From Rossellomorea sp. y25 (GTDB lineage: Bacteria; Bacillota; Bacilli; Bacillales; Bacillaceae_B), in the NCBI RefSeq assembly GCF_038049935.1, contig NZ_CP145886.1, positions 1,240,001 through 1,304,000 on the forward strand: a stretch of DNA of 64,000 nt, read 5' to 3'. The notes beneath the pieces were generated by a model. The model worked only from the letters and a program-made list of their open reading frames with translations. It was not told where the DNA came from and searched no databases. Both the position numbers and the translations under genes were made by a program. This document shows positions 8,224 through 17,534 of this stretch, piece by piece (position 1 is the stretch's first letter; each line of letters opens with the position of its first letter).

Positions 8224-9141
8224 ATGAGAATACTAGTTGTTGGTGCAGGTGCCGTTGGTGGCTACTTCGGAGGTAGATTGGTAGAAAAGGGTGAGGATGT
8301 TACGTTTCTCGTCCGTGAGCGAAGAGAGCAGCAGCTGAAAGAGCATGGATTGCTTATTGAAAGTGTACATGGTGATTTTCACTGCGAGCCGAAAACGCTG
8401 AGATCAGAAGAAAAAGCAGAGCCCTTTGACGCCATTATCCTTTCAACCAAGGCTTATCATCTCAAGGGAGCTATCGAGAGTATTCACTCCTTTGTAGGTG
8501 AAAATACGATGATCCTTCCACTTTTAAACGGGATGTCACACGTAGGCGACCTTATAGAAGCATTCGGGGAAGAAAGAGTGATTGGCGGTTTATGCTTTGT
8601 GGAGTCGACGCTTGATGAAACAGGGAAGGTCATTCAATCGAGTCCCATTCATGATCTCGTTTTTGGAGAAAGAAGTGGTGAGCGAACGGATAGAATTGTG
8701 AAGCTAGATGAGGCCTTTTCAGGAACGAAGGCAAACTTTCGATTATCCGACACCATCGAACAGGATATGTGGCATAAGTATTTATTTATCACCACTCTTT
8801 CAGGTGTAACATCCTTATTCCGGGCACCGATTGGACCGATTCGGGAAATAGGTGAGGGTGCAGATAGGATCAAAGGAGTCCTTTATGAAGCCGCAGCGGT
8901 TATGAGAAGCTTGAAAGCACCACTTGCTGAGAAAATAGAAGAAGCTCAATACGATAAAATCAATCAAATGGGCTACAGTATGAAATCATCCTTACAGCGG
9001 GATATGGAAAAAAATCTCTCCGTAGAAGCGGATCATTTATACGGATATTTATTGAAGGCTGCTGAAGCACAGGGGATTGAAGCAAGAGAGTTGCGTTTGA
9101 TTTATGGGAATTTGAAGATTTATGAGACAGCGAGTAAATAA
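8224..9141 (+). CDS. Ketopantoate reductase-family protein (PanE/ApbA)
   Basis: A 305-residue two-domain reductase. The N-terminal Rossmann motif VVGAGAVGGYFGGRL (residues 5-19) binds NADP(H); LSTKAYHL (about 79-86) and LLNGMSH (about 100-106) are family landmarks, and the invariant lysine region is WHKYLF (about 184-189). PanE converts 2-dehydropantoate to pantoate for CoA synthesis. Bacilli often carry several paralogues, so this may act on another 2-ketoacid. Its start ATG follows AAGGAGG by about 12 bases, with a terminator on each side. Confidence 0.8.
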   Translation: MRILVVGAGAVGGYFGGRLVEKGEDVTFLVRERREQQLKEHGLLIESVHGDFHCEPKTLRSEEKAEPFDAIILSTKAYHLKGAIESIHSFVGENTMILPLLNGMSHVGDLIEAFGEERVIGGLCFVESTLDETGKVIQSSPIHDLVFGERSGERTDRIVKLDEAFSGTKANFRLSDTIEQDMWHKYLFITTLSGVTSLFRAPIGPIREIGEGADRIKGVLYEAAAVMRSLKAPLAEKIEEAQYDKINQMGYSMKSSLQRDMEKNLSVEADHLYGYLLKAAEAQGIEARELRLIYGNLKIYETASK

Positions 9142-9150
9142 AGATGATAG

Positions 9151-9191
9151 ACATCTGATGCCTGTTATAAGGTGTTGGATGTTTTTTTTTG
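9151..9191 (+). terminator. Terminator after the PanE-family gene
   Basis: ACATCTGATGCC pairs with GGTGTTGGATGT (one bulge), followed by nine T. Confidence 0.75.
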
Positions 9192-9244
9192 TGAAATGGA
9201 GTTGGTTTTATGGAAGGCAGTTGTTAAATAAATGCTGAAAATCA

Positions 9245-9270
9245 GCAGCTGAATCCAATCCCTCAGCTGC
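9245..9270 (-). terminator. Hairpin beyond bioY, possible terminator
   Basis: GCAGCTGA and TCAGCTGC form an eight-base stem about 30 bases past the bioY stop. It has only a short T run on the minus strand, so termination is uncertain. Similar TTCAGCAGCTGAA words occur at 2808 and 29980. Confidence 0.45.
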
Positions 9271-9300
9271 CAATCTATACAAGCTCATTGCACCATCCCC

Positions 9301-9879
9301 TTATTTATGAAAAGAAGGACTCATATTCCTCGACGGGACCACCTTATATAATCGCTGAAGAACCACCATGGAAACAACCGTGACTACTACGTCCAGCGGC
9401 AGATACGCAACCATCCATCCCCAGGCAACCGTGTAACTGAATCCGTCCGGTGCTTCTGCCCAAAATGTTAGGGCAAGGTACATGAAATTCGTTCCGATTA
9501 TGTAATTTAACAATAGGGCGAGGATTCCTGCAATGAGATATCCTCCAAATGTACGCTTCCTTTCCAAAACGATTCCCACGGCGAACGCAACCACGATAAA
9601 GGATAGAATAAATCCAAAGGTAGGACTGAATAAACTTGAAGGTCCTCCTTTAAATTGTGCAAACACCGGTGCCCCTACTAATCCCAGAGCTAAATAAACC
9701 GTCATCGCCTTCGCGCCCACGCGGCTTCCAAGCACTCCTCCGGCAATGATGGCAAACACCAATTGAAGGGTGACCGGAACTCCTCCGATCATTAAAAACG
9801 GAGACACATTCGCTCCTACTGCCATTAATGCCGCAAAAAGACCACATAAGACCATCTCTCTAGTTTTTCCCATTTCCAT
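9301..9879 (-). CDS. bioY: Biotin transporter substrate-binding subunit BioY
   Basis: A 192-residue integral membrane S-component with about six hydrophobic segments. GGVPVTLQLVFAIIAGGVLG (about residues 32-51) and GPSSLFSPTFGFILSF (about 79-94) are BioY landmarks. It captures biotin and works with an ECF energy-coupling module (EcfT and ATPases) encoded elsewhere. Start ATG lies five bases after GGAGG. It is divergent from bioD over an 88-base gap that holds a BirA-box palindrome, so it is probably repressed when biotin is plentiful. Confidence 0.93.
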   Translation of the reverse strand: MEMGKTREMVLCGLFAALMAVGANVSPFLMIGGVPVTLQLVFAIIAGGVLGSRVGAKAMTVYLALGLVGAPVFAQFKGGPSSLFSPTFGFILSFIVVAFAVGIVLERKRTFGGYLIAGILALLLNYIIGTNFMYLALTFWAEAPDGFSYTVAWGWMVAYLPLDVVVTVVSMVVLQRLYKVVPSRNMSPSFHK

Positions 9880-9922
9880 TTTCTCCTCCTTAAAACTGTG
9901 GTATGATTGTTATTATCTTAAA

Positions 9923-9951
9923 TGTTAACCTATTTGTAAATAAGGTTGACA
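9923..9951. promoter_or_regulatory. BirA operator between bioY and bioD
   Basis: TGTTAACC (9923-9930) and GGTTGACA (9944-9951) form an inverted repeat with a 13-base A/T spacer, matching the Bacillus BirA box. It can control both divergent transcripts. Confidence 0.85.
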
Positions 9952-9967
9952 TAAAAGGAGGGAAATG

Positions 9968-10693
9968 ATGAAAGGGTTTTTCATCACCGGCACAGATACG
10001 GATATCGGAAAAACGATAACAACTGGATTGTTAACAAAGTACTTCTTGGAAAAGGGCATTGATGCGTTCCCCTATAAGCCCGTACAAAGTGGAGCTGTCT
10101 TGAAAAAAGGTAGACTAGTAGCCCCTGATACTGAATTTTATGAAGAGGTCACCAATCGTTCTTTTGGAAAAGATGCGAATACATATGTATTAAAAACGCC
10201 AAGCTCTCCTCATCTGGCAGCTGCAATAGACGGTGTTTCGATTGAATTGAAGCCAATTTTAGAACAAGTGGAGAAGTTACAAGGCATTCACGAACTTTTA
10301 CTGATTGAAGGAGCGGGAGGACTGATTGTCCCGTTAAACGAAGAAGCAACCATTCTTGATTTAATCGAACGAGTGTCACTGCCTGTCATTCTTGTCGCGC
10401 GGGCTGGACTTGGCACAATTAATCATACGGTACTATCTGTGATGGCATTGAAACAGCGGAGTATTAAAATCGCAGGCATCATCCTGAATCAGACATCCAT
10501 AGATGAAATGGAGGAGATCGAGCGGGACAACAAACGAATGATTGAAACATTAACCGGTGTAAAGGTAATCGGTGTACTGCCAAACATATCACAGGATTCT
10601 TTTGAAACTGTCGATGTAGCGGAATTATTCAAGAATTGGAAACTAGAAGAGTCAGAGGAGGATATACAGAGTGAATCAATTACAGCTTATTGA
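9968..10693 (+). CDS. bioD: Dethiobiotin synthase BioD
   Basis: A 241-residue ATP-dependent carboxylase that closes the ureido ring of dethiobiotin from 7,8-diaminopelargonate and CO2. The P-loop is GTDTDIGKT (residues 7-15), with [11 protein letters not shown] (about 117-127) as the second nucleotide-binding motif. I choose the second ATG (9968), six bases after AGGAGG; the ATG at 9965 is too close. The end overlaps bioA by 23 bases, indicating translational coupling. Confidence 0.93.
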   Translation: MKGFFITGTDTDIGKTITTGLLTKYFLEKGIDAFPYKPVQSGAVLKKGRLVAPDTEFYEEVTNRSFGKDANTYVLKTPSSPHLAAAIDGVSIELKPILEQVEKLQGIHELLLIEGAGGLIVPLNEEATILDLIERVSLPVILVARAGLGTINHTVLSVMALKQRSIKIAGIILNQTSIDEMEEIERDNKRMIETLTGVKVIGVLPNISQDSFETVDVAELFKNWKLEESEEDIQSESITAY

Positions 10694-12029
10694 AAAAAGC
10701 AGTCAATATATGTGGCTTCCGTTTACACAGATGAAAGATTATGATGAGAACCCGTTGGTGATTGAAAGCGGGGAAGGGGTTTATCTTCGGGACATCTGCG
10801 GGAACGAATATCTTGATGGTTATTCTTCCCTTTGGCTAAATGTCCATGGCCATCGCAATGAGGAAATCAATCAAGCGATTAAGGATCAGCTCGATAAAAT
10901 CGCTCACTCTACTCTTCTCGGTGCCACCAATGTTCCATCAATTTTGTTAGCCGAGAAGCTGGTCCAACTTTCCCCGGAGAGATTAGCGAGAGTCTTCTAC
11001 TCAGACAGCGGTGCAACCTCTGTTGAGATTGCCATTAAAATGGCTTATCAATACTGGCAAAATAAAGGGAAACCGGAAAAGCAGAAGTTTATCACTCTCC
11101 AAAATGCGTACCATGGAGATACAGTCGGTGCGATCAGCGTCGGGAAGGTGGACATTTTTCACAGAGTCTACAAATCCCTTATGTTTGAATCACTCGTTGC
11201 TCCGTTCCCGGACGTCGTTCATCATCCAGATTTAGTAGATGAGGAAGAGATTCGAGATCGTGCACTCGAAGAGCTGGAAGGTATTTTGAAAGAGAACCAC
11301 CATGAGATTGCCGGGATGACAGTGGAGTCGTTGATACAGGGTGCTGGTGGTATGAATATTATGCCGAAGGGCTACTTTAAAGGCGTCGAAAAGCTTTGCC
11401 GGAAATATGAGGTGCTTCTCATTGTCGATGAAGTGGCAACAGGCTTCGGCCGTACAGGAAAAATGTTCGCTGTCGAGCATGAACAGGTCCAGCCGGACAT
11501 CATGACTGTGGCAAAAGGGATCACCGGAGGATACCTCCCGATTGCAGCAACCCTTACCACAGAAGCAATCTATGAAGCTTTCTATGATGATTACACGTCA
11601 TTGAAAACCTTCTTCCACGGCCATTCCTATACAGGGAATCAGCTCGGCTGTGCTGCGGCATTGGCGAATCTGGAGATCTATGAAAGAGAAAATCTGATTG
11701 AAAAAGTTCAAGAGAAAGCGGGAATCATTGAAACCTTATTAGTTCCATTAAAGGACCATCCCCATGTAAGCAGCATTAGACAGCTAGGGATGATCTGCGG
11801 CATTGAGTTGGTACAGGATAAAGCCAGTAAAGAGCCGTTCCTATGGGAAGACAGAGTCGGCTACCGTACCACCATAAAGATGCGTGAACTGGGCATGCTG
11901 ACCCGGCCGATCGGAGACACCATCGTCTTCATGCCACCACTCGCCACAACCGAAGAAGAGCTCGAGAAAATGGTACGAATTATGGAAGAAGCAATATGCA
12001 TCACAACGAAGAAAGCAGTTGGGGTTTAG
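10671..12029 (+). CDS. bioA: 7,8-diaminopelargonate aminotransferase BioA (BioK-like)
   Basis: A 452-residue class-III PLP aminotransferase that converts 7-keto-8-aminopelargonate to diaminopelargonate. K282 ([12 protein letters not shown]) is the PLP lysine and D253 (VDEVATGFG) contacts the pyridine nitrogen. In B. subtilis the equivalent enzyme takes its amino group from lysine rather than SAM; whether this one does is unknown. Start is GTG 10671 inside the end of bioD, preceded by GAGGAG at 10655-10660. No bioF, bioB or bioI follows, so the pathway is split in this genome. Confidence 0.92.
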   Translation: MNQLQLIEKSSQYMWLPFTQMKDYDENPLVIESGEGVYLRDICGNEYLDGYSSLWLNVHGHRNEEINQAIKDQLDKIAHSTLLGATNVPSILLAEKLVQLSPERLARVFYSDSGATSVEIAIKMAYQYWQNKGKPEKQKFITLQNAYHGDTVGAISVGKVDIFHRVYKSLMFESLVAPFPDVVHHPDLVDEEEIRDRALEELEGILKENHHEIAGMTVESLIQGAGGMNIMPKGYFKGVEKLCRKYEVLLIVDEVATGFGRTGKMFAVEHEQVQPDIMTVAKGITGGYLPIAATLTTEAIYEAFYDDYTSLKTFFHGHSYTGNQLGCAAALANLEIYERENLIEKVQEKAGIIETLLVPLKDHPHVSSIRQLGMICGIELVQDKASKEPFLWEDRVGYRTTIKMRELGMLTRPIGDTIVFMPPLATTEEELEKMVRIMEEAICITTKKAVGV

Positions 12030-12119
12030 GGACGGACCTTCAACCACCCAGCACTGCTAATCAAAACGGTAGAGAAAGTAGAGAGAGGGACGGACCTTGG
12101 ATGGGGTTCGTCCCTTTAT
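12028..12119. repeat. GAGGGACGGACC-family repeat, two arms and a hairpin after bioA
   Basis: AGGGACGGACCTT at 12028-12040 overlaps the bioA stop region. A second copy, GAGGGACGGACC at 12085-12096, pairs with CGTCCCTTT (12109-12117), giving a hairpin followed by T-rich sequence that could end bioA transcription. Confidence 0.7.
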
Positions 12120-12181
12120 TGTTTGATAGGGTGGTAGTTTAGCAGGTGAAAAAACGCTGGAAATTAACAGGAGGAATATAG

Positions 12182-12259
12182 ATGGAATCCAACAGTCAAA
12201 ATAATGTGATTTGTAAGGGGTGCAAAAAAGCGAGAATGTACAGGGTACAAAACCCCTGA
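12182..12259 (+). CDS. Possible 25-residue CxxC peptide, or a remnant
   Basis: ATG 12182 follows AGGAGG by a few bases and opens a 25-codon frame containing CKGC. The last six codons lie inside a TGTACAGGGTACA palindrome, so the frame may have been truncated when the repeat inserted, or it may be chance. No family is recognisable. Confidence 0.25.
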   Translation: MESNSQNNVICKGCKKARMYRVQNP

Positions 12260-12274
12260 ATTGTACCGGGTACA
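12237..12274. repeat. Dispersed palindrome, TGTACCAGG-TACA family, copy 2
   Basis: TGTACAGGGTACAA (12237-12250) and TTGTACCGGGTACA (12261-12274). This variant has GGG/CGG where other copies have AGG/TGG; arm length and the 10-base loop are preserved. Confidence 0.65.
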
Positions 12275-12373
12275 CACCAAAATATCCACCTCTCAACAAC
12301 AAAAAAGGAAACCATTCTCCCACCAAAACGTATATATCAATATCCATCACTTAGTTTCAAAGGAGGTCTCAAA

Positions 12374-12532
12374 ATGAGCAAAACAATCTGGATGAGCGCA
12401 CCAATAGTCCTCATCGCTGCCATATCTATCTGGCTTACATCAAACGCCACTAATGCCCTTACCCTATTAGCTGCCTATGGTATCATCCTATCCTTTCTCG
12501 TCTACTTTTCATTCTTCAAAATCAAAAAGTGA
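12374..12532 (+). CDS. Small two-pass membrane protein (52 residues)
   Basis: ATG 12374 follows AAAGGAGGT (12358-12366) by seven bases. The peptide has two hydrophobic stretches (about residues 9-21 and 29-48) and ends in a basic tail KIKK, as in a small inner-membrane protein. It is bracketed by dispersed repeats and has no recognised family. The strong ribosome binding site and membrane pattern are the evidence that it is real. Confidence 0.6.
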   Translation: MSKTIWMSAPIVLIAAISIWLTSNATNALTLLAAYGIILSFLVYFSFFKIKK

Positions 12533-12537
12533 AAAAA

Positions 12538-12620
12538 GGAGGGACGGACCTCCAATCACCCCACCCAAAACCAAAACATTGATTTAACGGGATTTGAGTA
12601 AATGAGGAGGTCCGTCCCTC
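12538..12620. repeat. GAGGGACGGACC-family repeat, long unit (83 bp)
   Basis: GGAGGGACGGACCTCC (12538-12553) and GGAGGTCCGTCCCTC (12606-12620) are near-perfect inverted arms around a 52-base loop poor in G. It separates the small membrane protein from glcF. Confidence 0.8.
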
Positions 12621-13940
12621 TCACTGAATTGCTTCCAATAAAAAGTCTACGATGTGGATTGCTCGCATTTTATTGGATAGGCCTTCTCGTTCGATGCCGA
12701 GTTTCATTTGGAGGAGGCAGCCCGGGTTTGATGTGATGATGGTGGTTGCCTGGGTTTGTTCGACGTTGTCCATTTTGTGATCGAGGATCTTCATGGACAT
12801 TTCGGATTCGACGATGTTGTAGATCCCGGCTGAACCACAACAGTGATCGGCTTGTTTCATCTCAACGTAATCAGCACCTTCCACTGATTGCAGGAGAAGT
12901 CTTGGTTCCACAAATGTCCGCTGAACGTTTCGCAAGTGACATGAATCCTGATACGTGATTCGTTGAGGGGAAACGTTCAATTTCTTTTTATGAAACTCTA
13001 ATTCTACAAGAATGGAGGAGATGTCTTTGATTTTATTTTTAAATTGAACCGCACGATCTTTCCAATCGGGATCATCCTTCAGTAAGTGATCATAGTCGAC
13101 GAGAAAGGCTCCGCATCCTCCGGCATTGGTGATAATGTAATCGACTCCTGATTCTTCAAATGCGGCAATGTTTCGCTTTGCCAAATCCTTTGCCGAGTCC
13201 TTTTCACCGCTATGGCCATGCAAGGCTCCGCAGCAGGTTTGCGTTTTTGGAATCACGATGTCACAGCCTGCCAGCTGCAATAGTTTCGTAGTGGCATTAT
13301 TTGTTTCCAGAAACATCGTATCCATTAAACAGCCAGAGAAGAAAGCGACTTTTTTACGAACGTCCCCAATCGAGGAAAGAGACGTTGGGCGCTCCTTCAT
13401 GTCTTTCAGCTTTGGAACTTGAGGAAGTACGCGCTCCATTGTCGCCATGCTTTCCGGAAATAGTTTCATAACACCCGTAGTGTGTACCGCCTTCTGCAGT
13501 CCTGAGCGTTGGTAGATTCCGAGAAGGTTCGTGACCATTCTCATTCTGTCCGGGTGTGGGAATAATCCTTCAAAAACGGTTCTTCTAAGAACCCGTACAG
13601 GAAGGGAGTGCTTTTTATTTTGATTGATGATATCGCGTGCTTCTTCTAAAAGGTGACCGTAGTTCACTCCGGAAGGACAAACGGGTTCACAGGCTCTGCA
13701 GCCTAAGCATAGATCCAATGTTCGTTCAACTTCTTCATCGGGTTCGATGACGCCATCCACCACTGCCTTCATTAAGGCGATTCGACCGCGCGGTGAATGG
13801 GATTCTTTAAATCCTGATTCTATATACGTAGGACAGGAAGGGAGACAGAATCCGCATCTCATGCAATTCAATAATTCATCTTCATCCATTCGGTCTTTAA
13901 ATTCCTGCTGTATCTTTTGTTTTTCTAAAAGGGTTGTCAT
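12621..13940 (-). CDS. glcF: Glycolate oxidase iron-sulfur subunit GlcF
   Basis: A 439-residue protein with two 4Fe-4S motifs, C26-x2-C29-x2-C32-x3-C36 and C78-x2-C81-x2-C84-x3-C88, followed by two cysteine-rich CCG domains (QTCCGALHGHSG and DHCCGSAGIY). It passes electrons from the GlcD flavin subunit to the respiratory chain. The start overlaps the glcD stop by four bases (13937-13940), so the two are translationally coupled. It resembles B. subtilis YsfD. Confidence 0.9.
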   Translation of the reverse strand: MTTLLEKQKIQQEFKDRMDEDELLNCMRCGFCLPSCPTYIESGFKESHSPRGRIALMKAVVDGVIEPDEEVERTLDLCLGCRACEPVCPSGVNYGHLLEEARDIINQNKKHSLPVRVLRRTVFEGLFPHPDRMRMVTNLLGIYQRSGLQKAVHTTGVMKLFPESMATMERVLPQVPKLKDMKERPTSLSSIGDVRKKVAFFSGCLMDTMFLETNNATTKLLQLAGCDIVIPKTQTCCGALHGHSGEKDSAKDLAKRNIAAFEESGVDYIITNAGGCGAFLVDYDHLLKDDPDWKDRAVQFKNKIKDISSILVELEFHKKKLNVSPQRITYQDSCHLRNVQRTFVEPRLLLQSVEGADYVEMKQADHCCGSAGIYNIVESEMSMKILDHKMDNVEQTQATTIITSNPGCLLQMKLGIEREGLSNKMRAIHIVDFLLEAIQ

Positions 13941-15349
13941 CTTGAAATCACCACACGTTTTCTTGATTCTTTAGCGAATACTTTATTCGGATTCATTATG
14001 TTAGTTGGATCGAATGATTGCTTGATCATTTTCATGGCTGCAATGCCTTCAGGTCCAAGTTTCCATTCGAGATAAGGGGCTTTCATCATGCCGACTCCGT
14101 GTTCTCCGGTAATGGTTCCACCCAATTCAATGGCATGAGCAAAGATTTCTTCAAAGGCCGCTTCGACGCGCTCCATTTCATCATGGTCCCGGGCATCAGT
14201 CGCAACCGTCGGGTGAAGATTTCCGTCCCCGGCATGGCCAAAGGTACAAATCTTCAACTCATAGCGATCGGAAATATCATTGATCGCTTTCACCATCTTG
14301 GCGATTTCCGAGCGGGGAACCGTCGCGTCCTCTAATATCGTCGTCGGTTTAAGACGTGCCAGTGCCGATAGGGCAGAACGGCGGGCGGTACGAAGGGCAT
14401 CTGCTTCTATCTCCGTTTTGGCTAATTGAACAGATACAGCGTTGTTCTGCAAACAAACTTCCTCCATTCGGTTCATATCACGTGCAACCACTTCCGGAGG
14501 ACCGTCCTGTTCGATCAAGAGCACCGCTTTTACATCGGTTGGCAAGCCGATTTTGGCGAAATCCTCGACCACCTCAAGTGTAGGCTGATCTAAAAATTCA
14601 AGGGTAGTCGGAATGATACGATTGGCGATAATGCTGGAAACGCTTTGGGCAGCTGCTTCGATATCCTGATAAAGGGCCAGCATCGTCTGCTTCGTTTCGG
14701 GCATGGGAACCAACTTTAATGTCGCTTCTGTGATGACGCAAAGTGTTCCTTCAGATCCGACAAAAAGGCGGGTCAAATCATAGCCGGCTACGTCTTTCGC
14801 AAGTTTCCCCCCGGTACGGATGATGTCTCCATTGGGGAGGACGGCTTCCAATGCCAGCACATAATCGCGGGTTACGCCATATTTCAGCCCTCTCAAACCA
14901 CCGGAGTTCTCATTGATGTTCCCACCGATCGTTGAGATTTTCATGGAGCTTGGGTCAGGAGGATAGAAAAGACCCTTTGCTTCTACTGTATGAATGAGAT
15001 CCAGGGTCACAACACCCGGCTGGACCGTCACTGTTAAATTCTCTTCATCGACTTCCAGGATCTTGTTCATATGGGTGAATAAGAGTACAAGTCCGCCTTC
15101 TGTAGGGCAGGTACCTGCGCAGAGATTCGTTCCGGACCCTCTAGGGACGATGGGAATACGGTGCTCATTGCAGACTTTTACGACTTCTGATACTTCCCCT
15201 GTCGAACGGGGGACGATGACCGCGTCAGGCATGGATTGGTAATTAGGAGTTGCATCATAGGAATAGACAAGCTTTTCTGCGGGTGTATCCCGGTAATTTT
15301 CTTCGCCGACGATTTCGATGAAACGTTTTTTTATTTCTGGAGTGATCAT
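13937..15349 (-). CDS. glcD: Glycolate oxidase FAD subunit GlcD
   Basis: A 470-residue FAD-linked oxidase. The FAD-binding domain shows IVPRGSGTNLCAG (about residues 69-81) and ISTIGGNINENSGGLRG (about 138-154); the C-terminal domain carries TFGHAGDGNLHP and GEHGVG. With GlcF it oxidises glycolate (or lactate) to the 2-ketoacid. I start at ATG 15349, eight bases after AAAGGTGG; 470 residues also matches B. subtilis YsfC. The longer form (to 15382) lacks a ribosome binding site. A second GlcD-type gene lies at 61020. Confidence 0.9.
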   Translation of the reverse strand: MITPEIKKRFIEIVGEENYRDTPAEKLVYSYDATPNYQSMPDAVIVPRSTGEVSEVVKVCNEHRIPIVPRGSGTNLCAGTCPTEGGLVLLFTHMNKILEVDEENLTVTVQPGVVTLDLIHTVEAKGLFYPPDPSSMKISTIGGNINENSGGLRGLKYGVTRDYVLALEAVLPNGDIIRTGGKLAKDVAGYDLTRLFVGSEGTLCVITEATLKLVPMPETKQTMLALYQDIEAAAQSVSSIIANRIIPTTLEFLDQPTLEVVEDFAKIGLPTDVKAVLLIEQDGPPEVVARDMNRMEEVCLQNNAVSVQLAKTEIEADALRTARRSALSALARLKPTTILEDATVPRSEIAKMVKAINDISDRYELKICTFGHAGDGNLHPTVATDARDHDEMERVEAAFEEIFAHAIELGGTITGEHGVGMMKAPYLEWKLGPEGIAAMKMIKQSFDPTNIMNPNKVFAKESRKRVVISR

Positions 15350-15425
15350 ACTAAATTCCACCTTTATTAACATGTTTTTCATATCTTGTATAAAAAGAGT
15401 AAAGAGACGATACCTGACGATGGGT

Positions 15426-15440
15426 CAAGGTCCGTCCCTC
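15426..15440. repeat. GAGGGACGGACC-family repeat, single arm
   Basis: AAGGTCCGTCCCTC in the gap between murQ and glcD with no partner arm nearby. Confidence 0.6.
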
Positions 15441-15448
15441 ATAATAGC

Positions 15449-16348
15449 TTATTTAATTGCTGCTTTCATGGCTGATCGCAGGTGGCCGTTGTGAAGTGTG
15501 AGAAGGTCGTAGACTTCTTTTTCTTCGAGGCCTGTCAGAAGCGATAGGATGGCAGGTTTGACGCTGCCGAATGTTTCAAGGGCTTCGGTTGCTTCCTGTT
15601 CGGAGACGTCCGCTGCTTCCATGATGATGTTTCGCGCTCTGACTTTCAGTTTTGCGTTTGAAGGCATCACGTCGACCATTAAGTTGCTGTATACCTTGCC
15701 CAGTTTGATCATGGATGCGGTAGTGAGCATATTCAAAATCAATTTTTGGGCTGTTCCGGCTTTCATGCGCGTCGATCCTGTGACGACTTCCGGACCGACT
15801 TCTGCGACGATCGAGTGGTCGGCTACATCACACATCGGGGATTGAGGTGAGCACACAACAGACGCGGTTACAGCCCCTCTTGATTTTGCTTCCTTTAAAG
15901 CTCCGATCGTATAAGGCGTCCGTCCGCTTGCGGCGATACCAACCACGACATCATTTGCGCCAACTTCACGAATCGCGATTTCGTTGCGGCCGCCCTCTTC
16001 ATCATCCTCGGCGCCTTCTAAGGGAAACTGGATGGCTCTTTCACCACCCGCGATGATTCCGATCACCTGGCCGGGATTTGTGCTAAAGGTAGGCGGGCAT
16101 TCCGATGCGTCTAGGATGCCCAGGCGTCCGCTTGTGCCTGCACCTACATAAAGAAGACGGCCGCCATTTTTCAACCTCGCTACGATGGAATCGACCACAC
16201 GTGATACTACTGGGATGGTTTTTTCCACGGCGTATGCAACGGTTTGATCTTCTTCGTTGATTCTTTCTAAAATCTTCTCCGTGCTCAATGTATCTATGTT
16301 TAATGTTTGAGGATTTCTCGTTTCAGTCAGGATCTTATGAAGGTCCAT
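15449..16348 (-). CDS. murQ: N-acetylmuramic acid 6-phosphate etherase MurQ
   Basis: A 299-residue SIS-domain lyase that removes the lactyl ether from MurNAc-6-phosphate to give GlcNAc-6-phosphate. YVGAGTSGRLGILDASECPP (about residues 67-86) includes E83, the catalytic glutamate position in E. coli MurQ; VTGSTRMKAGTAQK is the other signature. It is the last gene of the minus-strand amino-sugar operon, 19 bases after anmK. Confidence 0.95.
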   Translation of the reverse strand: MDLHKILTETRNPQTLNIDTLSTEKILERINEEDQTVAYAVEKTIPVVSRVVDSIVARLKNGGRLLYVGAGTSGRLGILDASECPPTFSTNPGQVIGIIAGGERAIQFPLEGAEDDEEGGRNEIAIREVGANDVVVGIAASGRTPYTIGALKEAKSRGAVTASVVCSPQSPMCDVADHSIVAEVGPEVVTGSTRMKAGTAQKLILNMLTTASMIKLGKVYSNLMVDVMPSNAKLKVRARNIIMEAADVSEQEATEALETFGSVKPAILSLLTGLEEKEVYDLLTLHNGHLRSAMKAAIK

Positions 16349-16367
16349 ATTCTATAGTACCTGCCTT

Positions 16368-17534
16368 TCAATTTGTGAATACGGGACGGGGAGTGATGGA
16401 CCCCAGTATGACGGGTTTACCTGCTCCGGTTGCTCCTGGGACGTTGCCCGGATTTCCGTGAAGCGTTTCGTTCGCCAGGAGGGCAAAGGCGATTGCTTCC
16501 TTGGCATCGGAAGAATAGCCGATATCTTCCTGGATCTGAATGTCTAACTGGGGAAGAAGCTCCCTCATCATACAGAGAAGTGACCCATTGTAGCTTCCGC
16601 CGCCGCCAATGATGACTTCGTTAATAGGGTGTTTTGGAAGAACGAATTTTTCATAGGCATCCGAAATCGTCAGAGCTGTGAAGTAGGTTGCTGTCGCAAT
16701 CAAGTCTTCTTTCGAAAGATCACCAAACTCTTCGAGGATGCGATTCACGAATACATCTCCAAACAGCTCGCGACCCGTTGACTTTGGAGGGTCTTTAAGG
16801 AAGAAATCCTTCTCCCATTCCATCCATTTCTGTGCGACGTCTTTCTGGACCGTCCCTTTCGCAGCAATCGCTCCATCCTCATCAAAAGAGAGGCCGAATA
16901 GTCGCTCGCATAATCCATCTATGACCATATTTCCAGGACCGGTATCAAATGCGAATACTTCTTGAAGAGTGCAATCTTTAGGAAGTACAGTCACATTTCC
17001 GATGCCGCCGATATTCTGAAGCAGTCTTCCTTTGTCTATTTTCCGGTAAAGAAGGTATTCAGTATAAGGTACAAGTGGGGCCCCTTCACCGCCGGCCGCC
17101 ATATCCATGGAGCGGAAATTGGAGACGACTCTAGTATTTGTACGATACGCAATCACGCTCGGCTCCCCGATTTGAAGAGTGGAAGGAACCGAATTTTCGG
17201 TATGGAAGGGCTGGTGATAGACCGTTTGCCCATGTGATCCGATAAAGTCTAAAGCCTCTAATGAAACGCCAGCCTCTGAACACACCTTCAACACAGCATC
17301 GGCATAAACGTCTCCAAGCTCAAAATGCAAGCTGGAAAGGAGGGGGGTGGACGATTCTGTGACACTCATCACGTCGTAGATTTTCTTTTTTACGTGTGGA
17401 GGGAATGGAGCCGTCGAATAATGAACGAGCTCCACCTTTGTATCCGTGCCGCTGCCTTCAATTGAAACAAGGGCAGCATCCACCCCATCCACAGATGTAC
17501 CGGACATTAACCCGACAGCTAAACGCTTACTCAT
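16368..17534 (-). CDS. anmK: Anhydro-N-acetylmuramic acid kinase AnmK
   Basis: A 388-residue ASKHA-fold kinase that opens the 1,6-anhydro ring of anhydroMurNAc while phosphorylating it to MurNAc-6-phosphate, the MurQ substrate. GLMSGTSVDGVDAALV at the N-terminus is the ATP-phosphate loop; FDTGPGNMVIDG (about residues 182-193) and GGGGSYNG are further family motifs. It overlaps the upstream kinase gene by eight bases. AnhydroMurNAc comes from lytic transglycosylases, so the host probably salvages its own or environmental wall fragments. Confidence 0.94.
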   Translation of the reverse strand: MSKRLAVGLMSGTSVDGVDAALVSIEGSGTDTKVELVHYSTAPFPPHVKKKIYDVMSVTESSTPLLSSLHFELGDVYADAVLKVCSEAGVSLEALDFIGSHGQTVYHQPFHTENSVPSTLQIGEPSVIAYRTNTRVVSNFRSMDMAAGGEGAPLVPYTEYLLYRKIDKGRLLQNIGGIGNVTVLPKDCTLQEVFAFDTGPGNMVIDGLCERLFGLSFDEDGAIAAKGTVQKDVAQKWMEWEKDFFLKDPPKSTGRELFGDVFVNRILEEFGDLSKEDLIATATYFTALTISDAYEKFVLPKHPINEVIIGGGGSYNGSLLCMMRELLPQLDIQIQEDIGYSSDAKEAIAFALLANETLHGNPGNVPGATGAGKPVILGSITPRPVFTN

